Assembly: GCA_028228615.1 (NCBI GenBank)
Contig: JAOJBS010000012.1
Location: 1 to 63,436, forward strand
Direction of reading: 5' to 3'
DNA from: UBA4421 sp028228615
GTDB taxonomy: Bacteria > Pseudomonadota > Gammaproteobacteria > Pseudomonadales > Azotimanducaceae
DNA: 63,436 nt
Below are positions 1 to 8,056 of the stretch, in pieces; the stretch's first letter is position 1; each line of letters starts with the position of its first letter. A model generated the notes under the pieces. It made no database searches. It was not told the origin of the DNA and worked only from the letters and a program-made list of their open reading frames with translations. The translations under genes were made by a program, and so were the position numbers.

Positions 1-43
1 CAGCGGCGCAGTTCAGTGGCGCTGAGCAACACGCCCACTCGCA

Positions 44-1786
44 CTAAGTAGAAAACTGAATATTCGCAAAGCGCGCATACAGAGGATTGCTGGCAATCAA
101 TTCGTCATGACTACCGCTGGCAATCAGAGCGCCCTCCTCCAATACCAAAATTCGATTCGCCTGGCGCACCGTCGACAGCCGGTGGGCAATCACCAAAATA
201 GTCATGTCCCCTTTAAGCGCTTCAACGGACTGGCGAATATATTGCTCACTCTCGGCATCAAGCGCACTGGTCGCCTCATCCAGTAACAAGAACGAAGGCT
301 TTAGCAATAATGCTCTGGCAATGGCCAAACGCTGACGCTGACCGCCAGAAAGGCCAATGCCGCCCTCGCCTACCCGAGTTTCTAACCCCTTGGGCAATGC
401 GGCAATAAAGTCGCTGGCATTAGCGGCTTTCAGCGCAGTGGCTATTTCCTCATCCGAGGCGTTTTCTTTTGCGTAGGTTAGGTTTTCTCGCAAAGAACCG
501 GCAAAAAGCACAGGATCTTGTGGCACAAAACCAAAGGTACCGCGCAAATCCTGCAACTTGAGTGAGCGAATGTCATCACCAGCCAAGGAAATGGCGCCAG
601 AGTCTGGATCAAACAAGGTGCTCTTACCCGCGCCAGATGGACCCACCAATGCCACCATCTCCCCGGGCGCAATCGCAAAACTCACATCCTGCAAAACTGA
701 CTGCTCAGGCCGACTAGGATAGGTGAAATTAACCCGATCTAGGTTTAACCCCTGCAACTGATCTGCGCTAGATTGCCCGCCACCAGGACCATCTACAATG
801 GCCCACGGTGATTCGAGAATTTCAATCAAGCGTTCTGTGGCTCCAGCTGCGCGCTGCAAATCACTCCAAACTTCAGATATCGCGCCCACTGAACCCGCAA
901 CAATAAAGGCATAAAAGATAAACGCCGCAAGGTCACCTGGAGAAGTATTCCCCGCTAAAACGTCTTGTCCGCCTACCCATAGCAACATGGCAATGGCGCC
1001 AAAAACCAACAGCATAACCACGGCAATGAGCACCGAACGCAGCCAAACTCGCTTTAGCGACACCCGTAGCGCTTCCTCAACTCTCGCGGCAAAGCTACGC
1101 ATATCTGCGCCCTGGTGGTTAAAAGCCTGTACCACCTTTATGTGTCGAAAACTCTCCCCCGCATGGCTGCCAACATCGGCCAACCGGTCTTGGCTAGAAC
1201 GCGACAAAGTACGCACACGCCGACCAAAAAAGATCACTGGCAGCACAACAAAAGGCACACTGCCCAAAACGATCAATGACAACTTTGCGTTAGTTAAAAA
1301 CAACAACACCATGCCACCAAAGAACATCAGTATATTGCGCAGCGCTATGGATACAGACGAGCCAATTACCGTTTGCAGCAGCGTTGTATCTGTTGTGATT
1401 CTGGACTGAATTTCGCTGGGCGCGTTGTCTTCAAAGTAGCCTGGGTGCATGTGCACCAAATGATCAAATACCGCCAGCCTGATATCTGCACTCACCCGCT
1501 CGCCCACCCAAGAAACAAAATAAAAGCGGACAAAGGTACCTAGGGTCAAAACCACAATAAAGGTTACAAACAACATCAGCGATTGAGTCAACATTTCAAT
1601 TTCGCCGCTGGCAAAGCCACTGTCTATGACCACGCGAATGCCTTGACCCAGTGACAAGGTGGCACTGGCGGTCACAATTAAGGCCACGCTTGCGATAATC
1701 ACCTGCCATTTGTAGGGCTTTAAAAAGGCAAATGCAGGGCCTAGACGGCGTAAATTCCTCGAGCTTTCACGTTCTTCTTCATTCAT
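44..1786 (-). CDS. ABC exporter half-transporter (MsbA/LmrA-like), suspect ATPase
   Basis: Fused membrane-plus-ATPase exporter of about 580 aa. The first ~300 residues hold six hydrophobic segments of an ABC type-1 membrane domain and the last ~240 residues form the nucleotide-binding domain. Visible motifs are Walker A GPSGAGKS (about residue 382), signature LSGGQRQR, Walker B LLLDEATSALD and the H-loop IAHRLST. I chose the ATG at 1786 because the upstream 29 codons lack family resemblance. Such half-transporters dimerise in the inner membrane and export lipids or hydrophobic compounds; the substrate cannot be told. Oddity: after Walker A the sequence goes from STLF directly to DPDSG, where relatives have about seven more residues (of the kind QLLLRFY). 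The helix after the P-loop is therefore shortened and ATPase activity is doubtful. Confidence 0.9.
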   Translation of the reverse strand: MNEEERESSRNLRRLGPAFAFLKPYKWQVIIASVALIVTASATLSLGQGIRVVIDSGFASGEIEMLTQSLMLFVTFIVVLTLGTFVRFYFVSWVGERVSADIRLAVFDHLVHMHPGYFEDNAPSEIQSRITTDTTLLQTVIGSSVSIALRNILMFFGGMVLLFLTNAKLSLIVLGSVPFVVLPVIFFGRRVRTLSRSSQDRLADVGSHAGESFRHIKVVQAFNHQGADMRSFAARVEEALRVSLKRVWLRSVLIAVVMLLVFGAIAMLLWVGGQDVLAGNTSPGDLAAFIFYAFIVAGSVGAISEVWSDLQRAAGATERLIEILESPWAIVDGPGGGQSSADQLQGLNLDRVNFTYPSRPEQSVLQDVSFAIAPGEMVALVGPSGAGKSTLFDPDSGAISLAGDDIRSLKLQDLRGTFGFVPQDPVLFAGSLRENLTYAKENASDEEIATALKAANASDFIAALPKGLETRVGEGGIGLSGGQRQRLAIARALLLKPSFLLLDEATSALDAESEQYIRQSVEALKGDMTILVIAHRLSTVRQANRILVLEEGALIASGSHDELIASNPLYARFANIQFST

Positions 1787-1912
1787 CGCGGCATTATGTC
1801 CATGCGGCCTCCAAGTTGCACTCTTAAGCTGGAATATTTGTGAACTAACTTCTAGACCTAGCAAAATTCGCATCTAAAACCGATCGTCAAAAGTCTGCTC
1901 TGCGGTCGGTAG

Positions 1913-1944
1913 ATAGGTGGGTAGGTGGGTAGGTGGGTAGGTGG
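1913..1944. repeat. 8-bp tandem repeat, GTAGGTGG x4
   Basis: Four head-to-tail copies of GTAGGTGG (the first reads ATAGGTGG) lie between the divergent exporter and hydrolase genes, so in a probable promoter region. The G-rich strand alternates GG and GGG runs and could form a G-quadruplex. Copy number of such a tract can change by slippage. Confidence 0.9.
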
Positions 1945-2023
1945 GTAAAACCTTTCAAACCGAGAGAAAAAAACTTACCTCAGCCAAACCCTTGCACTTG
2001 TCGAACGGGGCAAGGCACACTCA

Positions 2024-2839
2024 ATGAAAGGTAAATGCCAAACGCAAGATAGCCGAGAAATTATGCCAACAGACATACAATGGTCAGATCAGTGGTCAGA
2101 TGCTAAAGACAGTGAGCACAATGCGACCCGCGAGTTTCGTATCCAGCGCAACAATATGCGCGACATCACTGGCGCTCTTTGGCTACCCAAGTCTTCCGTC
2201 GAAAGTAAAACGCTGATCTGCTGCGGCCACGGCGCATCTGGCGATCGTTATCAGGCACCCATAAGCCACCTAGCTGGACGCTTTGTTAACGCAGGACTAC
2301 CGGTCTTATCTTTAGACGGCCCGGTACACGGTTTACGCAAAGTTGGCGACGGCGGACGCGGAGCCTTTTTCCCAGAGTATCAACGTGACAACAGTTTGAT
2401 TGATATGACTAATGAGTGGACCTGCGCCGTTGAATCGGTCAAGGCTGAGACCGGCGCGGGCAACCTCGCTTATTTCGGCCTCTCTATGGGTTCTTTGTTC
2501 GGCATTCCATTCATCGCAAGCAGAACAGATGTCACGGTGGCAGCCATTGGTCTAATGGGCGTGCAACCAGACTTTCCCCATGGCGAAACCCTGCTCGAAG
2601 ATGCCGCGCGTATCGAATGCCCAATCTTGTTCCTGATGCAGTTAGAAGACGAGTTATTCAACCGCCAAGGGTGCCTTGATGTATTCGACGCCTTCGCCGC
2701 AAAAGACAAACGTCTCCACGCAAACCCCGGCCTACATCCAGAAGTGCCAGTAGAGGAAATCGACTTCACCTTTAACTTTATGCTCGCTCATATCAACGGC
2801 ACCCAAGCAAAAAAGATAGTGAACATAATCTCCGACTGA
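2024..2839 (+). CDS. alpha/beta hydrolase (dienelactone hydrolase-like)
   Basis: 271-aa soluble hydrolase. The oxyanion-side motif CCGHGASGDR (about residue 66), the nucleophile elbow GLSMGS (about residue 149, Ser nucleophile), an acid in the QLEDELF strand and a late GLHPEVP histidine together form a plausible Ser-Asp-His triad. No signal peptide is seen, so it probably acts in the cytoplasm on an ester or similar substrate that cannot be predicted. The start at 2024 has a loose GGGGCAAGG upstream; an internal ATG at 2063 would drop 13 residues and is equally possible. It is divergent from the ABC exporter and separated by 288 bp of non-coding DNA from the next esterase. Confidence 0.85.
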   Translation: MKGKCQTQDSREIMPTDIQWSDQWSDAKDSEHNATREFRIQRNNMRDITGALWLPKSSVESKTLICCGHGASGDRYQAPISHLAGRFVNAGLPVLSLDGPVHGLRKVGDGGRGAFFPEYQRDNSLIDMTNEWTCAVESVKAETGAGNLAYFGLSMGSLFGIPFIASRTDVTVAAIGLMGVQPDFPHGETLLEDAARIECPILFLMQLEDELFNRQGCLDVFDAFAAKDKRLHANPGLHPEVPVEEIDFTFNFMLAHINGTQAKKIVNIISD

Positions 2840-3127
2840 GCGCAGCTACAGCACTTTGCCGGGACAACCAAGTTTTGTAAGGAGGGTGTTACATTAGGGA
2901 ATGCAGATATTGCTAGTACTTCCTCGATACACAAACGTTTTTCTGTGTTTGCTAACATGAGGCAAGAAAACCGCTCACCTTAGATTAGCCCACAGGTTAG
3001 ACCGCGCCGAGATTTTCAATTTTTAATTGAGGTTAGGGGGGCTATCTCGTTAAGGTACCCGACTCAAGACCAATGGAATACAAAATCAGCGCTCGCTAAA
3101 CACGAGTAGAGTGCGACGAGGACCGAA

Positions 3128-3793
3128 ATGACTGACATGACCGAACTAGAGTATTTAGAGACAGAAACAGGCGAAAACCCCGTCGGCTGCGTAATATGGA
3201 TGCACGGCCTAGGCGCGGATGCCAGCGACTTTGAGCCCATCGTACCTATGCTGCCGCTAAATCAACCGCTACGCTTTGTCTTCCCAAATGCGCCAATACG
3301 CCCCATCACTGTAAATGGCGGCGCTGAAATGCGTGGTTGGTACGACATAGATCCAAGCTCGTCCGTGGTCGGCGGCGATGACATTAATGAGTCAGCGGCG
3401 GCTATTAAAGCGTTGGTAGAAAATGAAATAGCCAACGGTTTTAAATCCAACCAAATCGTCTTGGCGGGGTTCTCTCAGGGCGGCGTTATTGCCCTAGAAC
3501 TTGGTTTATCTACAGATCACAAAATGGCCGGCATCATGGCGTTATCTACTTACGTCCACGACCACCAGCGCCTTACTGATCGTGTTGGGTTCGCCAATAT
3601 TGATACACCCATATTCATGGCTCACGGCATCAATGACCCGGTCATTCCAATTACGCGCGCCATTACTTCACGCCAAACATTACTGGATCTGGCCTACCCT
3701 GTTGAATGGCAAGAGTACGCCATGGGTCACCAGGTTTGCCCGCAAGAAATTACCCATATAGGCCAATGGCTAAATCAGATTTATCAAAATTAG
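3128..3793 (+). CDS. carboxylesterase (YpfH/EstB, phospholipase/carboxylesterase family)
   Basis: 221-aa serine esterase. Family landmarks appear in order: WMHGLGADASDF near the N-terminus, FPNAP, the MRGWYDI loop, nucleophile GFSQGG (about residue 117), HGINDPVIPI with the catalytic Asp, and GHQVCPQE with the catalytic His. It is close in length to Pseudomonas carboxylesterase EstB/YpfH. The start has GAGG six bases upstream. Its last 28 bases overlap the start of miaE in another frame, so the two are probably co-transcribed and translationally coupled. Likely a cytoplasmic short-chain carboxylesterase or (lyso)phospholipase; the substrate is unknown. Confidence 0.9.
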   Translation: MTDMTELEYLETETGENPVGCVIWMHGLGADASDFEPIVPMLPLNQPLRFVFPNAPIRPITVNGGAEMRGWYDIDPSSSVVGGDDINESAAAIKALVENEIANGFKSNQIVLAGFSQGGVIALELGLSTDHKMAGIMALSTYVHDHQRLTDRVGFANIDTPIFMAHGINDPVIPITRAITSRQTLLDLAYPVEWQEYAMGHQVCPQEITHIGQWLNQIYQN

Positions 3794-4359
3794 TCCCGCT
3801 ACTACCCAGCCCTAAAACTTGGGTAGATACAGCGCTACAAGACTTTGAGAGTTTTCTCCAAGACCACGCCTCTGCGGAAAAAAAAGCCTCTGGCATGGCG
3901 CTGAGCATGGCATCCCACTACCCAGACCGCTTGGATCTGGTCAGCGCCATGGTGGATTTGGCGGTGGAAGAACTCAACCATTACCGTGAAGTCATGCGTC
4001 TCTTATTAGGCCGAAAAATTGCCCCCAGCGCAGACCGCAAAGACGCCTACGTCACCCAATTAAATAAGCAGGTACGTAAAGACGCCGAGTACTTTTTACT
4101 CGACAGATTACTTGTCGCCGCAGTGGTAGAACGCAGAGGCGCAGAACGCTTTGGCCTGATTGCCGAACACATTACCGACCCAGCCTTGAAAAAATTCTAT
4201 GCCGCCATCACCGCCAGCGAAGAGCGCCACTGGCAGCTATTTGTAGAATTGACATGGACACACTGCGCGGCTGACGAAATTGAACAGCGCTTTAACGAAT
4301 TGGCGGACTATGAGAACAATTTGGTCAGCACGCTGCCTGTTGCCGCAACCCTGCACTAA
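3766..4359 (+). CDS. miaE: tRNA-(ms2io6A37)-hydroxylase MiaE
   Basis: 197-aa ferritin-like diiron mono-oxygenase that hydroxylates the isopentenyl group of ms2i6A37 in tRNA. The metal ligands sit in helices: ASAEKKAS, VEELNHYREV (an ExxH pair), VERRGAERF and a second ExxH in SEERHW. The family start MAKSDLSKL fits the ATG at 3766; the frame is open further upstream, but that part is the esterase read out of frame. It overlaps the preceding esterase by 28 bases. Length and motif spacing agree with the family. Function depends on ms2i6A made by MiaA and MiaB, which are not in this window. Confidence 0.93.
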   Translation: MAKSDLSKLVPLLPSPKTWVDTALQDFESFLQDHASAEKKASGMALSMASHYPDRLDLVSAMVDLAVEELNHYREVMRLLLGRKIAPSADRKDAYVTQLNKQVRKDAEYFLLDRLLVAAVVERRGAERFGLIAEHITDPALKKFYAAITASEERHWQLFVELTWTHCAADEIEQRFNELADYENNLVSTLPVAATLH

Positions 4360-4380
4360 CGCTAACAATTGGGTAAAAAT

Positions 4381-5598
4381 ATGAAGGACCCAATTGCGCA
4401 ATACTTAAGCCACTACGCGGAGCCCGAGGCGGCTGACGCAAAACATTTACACACATCAGTCCTCGCGCCAAAAAATACTTACGCCCAATGTTTGGTCGTG
4501 CCCGCTTTTGATGAAGCCGAAGATTTTCTGCCCCGCCTACTGCGTAATATCAGTCATCGACAAGATTTGCTGGTCATCATTATCGTCAACGCACCAAAAA
4601 ACGAGGGGCAGACAAGCTATGACCCTGCGCCCATCCAGCGCACCCTAAAGCTGCTACAAACTCTGCAAACACCGGAGGCAAAACCCTTACTAGACTGCGG
4701 CAGGTTAATCATAGATCGGGTAAGCCCTGAACGGGACATACCGCATAAGCAAGGTGTTGGGTTGGCACGAAAGATCGCCAGTGATGTGGCCCTCGCACTA
4801 CACCACTCCGGCCGCATCACCTCGCCGTGGATCTACCAGACCGATGCCGATGCCTGCTTGCCCAATGACTACTTCACTACCCCTATGCCACAGCGCGGGT
4901 GCGCCATATTCCCCCACCGGCACATCAGTGACGACACTGAAGTAAATGCCGCAACACGACTCTACGATTTACACATGAGTTACTTTGTTGCGGCGCTGAG
5001 AAAACATGGCAGCGCTTATGCACACCCCAGTCTTGGCAGTACCTTGAGTATTCACGCCTTGGACTACGCGAATGTCAGAGGCTACCCAAAACGCAGCGCC
5101 GGTGAGGATTTTCATATCCTCAACAAGTTGAGCAAGATCACACCGCTGACCCTTTTGCCCAGCCCAAGTATTGAAGTGCAAGCCAGAACATCGGCCAGAG
5201 TGCCCTTTGGCACTGGCCCAGCATTGAGTCGAATCATCGAAAATTTACGTCAGCAGCCGAATGGCAGCGGTTATTTAAGCTACAACTATGCAAGCTTCAA
5301 ACTCTTAGCCCAAGGTTTGGCAGCACTGGAAGCGGCGTGTCAAAGTACCCAAGGAGCCAAGGTCGAATTCCCGCCACAAGTGAGCGAGATCCTCAATGAG
5401 CTGGGTTTAGAAAAAGTTTTACCCCAACTCACAGATACAAATACGCCGCCAAACCAGCGCCAGAGGGTCGCCACCGAGTGGTTCGACGCGCTCAAAACCC
5501 TACGTTTTATCCACCTTGCTCGACGCTTTTACCCAGATAAATCATTGCTAGAAACCCTGCGGAGTGAGGCTGGAGAACTTCAGCTACTTGACGAGTGA
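4381..5598 (+). CDS. glycosyltransferase family 2-like protein
   Basis: 405-aa protein whose first half resembles a GT-A fold: a nucleotide-binding strand with VVPAFDEAEDFLPRLL (about residue 40) and a metal-binding DxD-like TDADACLP (about residue 150). The C-terminal ~150 residues are not recognised. No membrane segment is visible. I prefer the ATG at 4381 over the in-frame TTG at 4369; the GGGT before it is a weak ribosome site. It follows miaE by 21 bp, so probably the same transcript. The donor and acceptor sugars cannot be predicted. Confidence 0.7.
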   Translation: MKDPIAQYLSHYAEPEAADAKHLHTSVLAPKNTYAQCLVVPAFDEAEDFLPRLLRNISHRQDLLVIIIVNAPKNEGQTSYDPAPIQRTLKLLQTLQTPEAKPLLDCGRLIIDRVSPERDIPHKQGVGLARKIASDVALALHHSGRITSPWIYQTDADACLPNDYFTTPMPQRGCAIFPHRHISDDTEVNAATRLYDLHMSYFVAALRKHGSAYAHPSLGSTLSIHALDYANVRGYPKRSAGEDFHILNKLSKITPLTLLPSPSIEVQARTSARVPFGTGPALSRIIENLRQQPNGSGYLSYNYASFKLLAQGLAALEAACQSTQGAKVEFPPQVSEILNELGLEKVLPQLTDTNTPPNQRQRVATEWFDALKTLRFIHLARRFYPDKSLLETLRSEAGELQLLDE

Positions 5599-5811
5599 AC
5601 TGTCCGTCCAAGCGTATTCACAAATATGCGTTATTCAGCAGCCACTACACACCACCAAGCCACTAAATCTACCGCATAATTAGCAGTTAACAGTGGCGGA
5701 CAATCCCCGTAGAATGCTTACGCCTTAAGGCCTCGCAGCCTTTTGCGGAAAAACAGTACGAGCATCAAATACTCACACGCTTTCTATTTTCTATCAGGTA
5801 AGAATCACCCG

Positions 5812-6750
5812 ATGGCCACAGTTTTTATTGACGGACAAGTAGGCACAACTGGTATCGAAATCAGCGAACGACTCAGTGGTCGCGCAGACATCGAACTGAT
5901 TAGTTTGGCCAATGACGAGCGCAAAAGCCCGTCGGCACGCACGCGCCTGCTACAGCAAGCGGACGTCGCCATTTTATGCCTGCCTGATGATGCCGCTGTC
6001 GAATCTGTCGCGTTAGCTGACGGCAAAACAAGAATACTTGATGCAAGCACTGCGCATCGTACTCACCCAGACTGGGCATACGGGCTACCAGAACTCAGTC
6101 CAACAGCGCGTGAAGAAATTGCCAATGCGCAATTTGTCTCTAACCCCGGCTGTTACCCACAAGGCTTTATTTTACTCACAAGGCCCCTTATTCAAGCTGG
6201 CCTATTGTCAGCCAGCACGCCACTGCGTTGCCATGCGCTGTCTGGCTACTCTGGCGGCGGTCGGCAAATGATCGAAAAGTTTCGCGACTTTTCGCCATCG
6301 CAGGCCGATACCTTGGGCGTGCAAAGTTATGCCCACGGACAGCAGCACAAACACCTGCCAGAAATGCTCAAGTACAGTGGCACCACTGTACAACCCTTAT
6401 TCACACCCAATGTTGCCAACTATTACAAAGGCATGTTGGTCGAGGTGCCCTTATTTGCCACTGAGCTGAATAACGCATCACCCGCGCAGGTACATGAAGT
6501 GCTCAGCCAGCGCTATGCAGACGAGGCCTTCATCAAGGTTGCATCCCTTGGCGCTGAAGAACTCATGGACGATGGCTTCCTCAACCCCACGGACTGCAAT
6601 GACAGCAACCGCATAGACCTTATGGTGATGGGCGATGCCCAACGCATAATTCTTTGCGCTCGCTATGACAACCTTGGCAAAGGCGCTGCTGGCGCTGCAG
6701 TACAAAACCTCAACATAATGCTTGGTATACAGGAGTCGTCAGGACTATGA
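5812..6750 (+). CDS. argC: N-acetyl-gamma-glutamyl-phosphate reductase, type 2
   Basis: 312-aa NADPH-dependent reductase of the arginine pathway, converting N-acetylglutamyl-5-phosphate to the semialdehyde. The N-terminal VFIDGQVGTTG dinucleotide-binding loop, the catalytic cysteine in SNPGCYPQG (about residue 114) and a histidine in KHLPEM are in place. The short length marks the type 2 subfamily (about 310 aa rather than 345). I start it at the ATG at 5812 because the conserved N-terminus MATVFIDG begins there; CAGGTAAG lies upstream. Its stop overlaps the next start as ATGA, so it is translationally coupled to the aminotransferase gene. Confidence 0.94.
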   Translation: MATVFIDGQVGTTGIEISERLSGRADIELISLANDERKSPSARTRLLQQADVAILCLPDDAAVESVALADGKTRILDASTAHRTHPDWAYGLPELSPTAREEIANAQFVSNPGCYPQGFILLTRPLIQAGLLSASTPLRCHALSGYSGGGRQMIEKFRDFSPSQADTLGVQSYAHGQQHKHLPEMLKYSGTTVQPLFTPNVANYYKGMLVEVPLFATELNNASPAQVHEVLSQRYADEAFIKVASLGAEELMDDGFLNPTDCNDSNRIDLMVMGDAQRIILCARYDNLGKGAAGAAVQNLNIMLGIQESSGL

Positions 6751-8045
6751 GCACACCGTTGGCGCAACGCTCAAACGCAGAGCTAGAAAAATTACAACAA
6801 GAATTAGATGCGGCTTACCAAGACCTAAGCGCAGCGCAAGGCGGCAACCAACTGAAGCTAGACTTAAGTCGCGGCAAGCCCGGTGCCGAACAATTAGATT
6901 TGAGCAACGGTTTAGAAGAGGCTCTTGGCGGCGACTTCTTCAGCGCAGACGGCACAGACACGCGCAATTACGGCGGCATACGCGGTATTAGTGAGGCCAG
7001 AGAGCTAGGCGCCGAACTTATGAGCGTTCCTGCAAATGAAATTATTGCCGGCGGCAACTCCAGTTTGACCATGATGCACTTGGTGCTTAGAACAGCTATG
7101 GACCTTGGCCTCTGGGGCGACGAGCGTCGCTGGAGTAATTGCCCAACAGCAAAAATTTTGACCCCAGTACCCGGCTATGACCGACATTTTGCGTTAGCCG
7201 AACATTTCGGGTTAGAAATGGTTAATGTGCCAATGAACGATGACGGCCCAGACATGCAGGCAGCCCAAGAACGAGTAGCCAACGATGACAGCATTAAAGG
7301 CATCTGGTGTGTACCCAAATACGCCAATCCCACAGGCTGCACCTACAGTGACTCGGTTGTAGATGCAATTGCCGCGCTACCCAAACACGCCAAGGCAGAT
7401 GATTTTGTTGTGATGTGGGACAACGCTTATGCCGTCCACCACCTAAATGAGCACGGCGAGCACTTAAAATCCATTCGCGACGCTGCACTATCGCAAGATA
7501 CCCAAGGGCATATTGTGCAGTTCGCTTCCACGTCCAAAATTACCCACGCAGGATCAGGCGTTGCCTTTATTGCTGGGGCAGACAAGGTTTTGGCCAACTT
7601 AGAAAAACACATGGCTGTTTTTACTATTGGCCCAGACAAAGTGAATCAATTGCGCCATGCGCGATTTTTAAAAGGTCGGTTAAAAGAACATATGGCTGCA
7701 CACGCTGCAATCATCCGACCAAAATTCGACCTAGTGTTGAAGAGTTTCGAGCAAGAATTGGGCAGCTTAGGCATAGCCACTTGGACTAAACCCAAGGGTG
7801 GCTACTTTGTTTCCTTAGACCTGCAGCCCGGCCTAGCCAAAGAAGTGGTAGCAATGGCAAAAGCAGTAGGTCTTACCCTGACGCCAGCGGGTGCAACATT
7901 TCCTGGCGAACACGACCCCGAAGATCGAAATATGCGAATAGCGCCTACCTTTGGGTCCTTAGACGAAATTAACGCAGCAATGGATATCCTGACGCTGTGT
8001 ATAAAGTTGGCCAGCGTACGCAAGCTGGTTAGCGACAAAACTTAA
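6747..8045 (+). CDS. aspartate aminotransferase, class I subgroup Ic-like
   Basis: 432-aa fold type I PLP enzyme. The N-terminus has LDLSRGKPG and NYGGIRG, followed by ILTPVPGYDRHF, KYANPTGC (Asn/Pro of the substrate site, about residue 194), DNAYAVHH (PLP-ring Asp/Tyr, about residue 225) and the Schiff-base lysine in TSKITHAGSG (about residue 265). This motif set is that of the subgroup Ic aspartate aminotransferases known from Corynebacterium and some gammaproteobacteria. Coupling to argC by the ATGA overlap suggests a supply role near glutamate/aspartate/arginine metabolism, but this is inferred. Substrate specificity is not proven by sequence. Confidence 0.88.
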   Translation: MSTPLAQRSNAELEKLQQELDAAYQDLSAAQGGNQLKLDLSRGKPGAEQLDLSNGLEEALGGDFFSADGTDTRNYGGIRGISEARELGAELMSVPANEIIAGGNSSLTMMHLVLRTAMDLGLWGDERRWSNCPTAKILTPVPGYDRHFALAEHFGLEMVNVPMNDDGPDMQAAQERVANDDSIKGIWCVPKYANPTGCTYSDSVVDAIAALPKHAKADDFVVMWDNAYAVHHLNEHGEHLKSIRDAALSQDTQGHIVQFASTSKITHAGSGVAFIAGADKVLANLEKHMAVFTIGPDKVNQLRHARFLKGRLKEHMAAHAAIIRPKFDLVLKSFEQELGSLGIATWTKPKGGYFVSLDLQPGLAKEVVAMAKAVGLTLTPAGATFPGEHDPEDRNMRIAPTFGSLDEINAAMDILTLCIKLASVRKLVSDKT

Positions 8046-8056
8046 TTAGGTATTAC

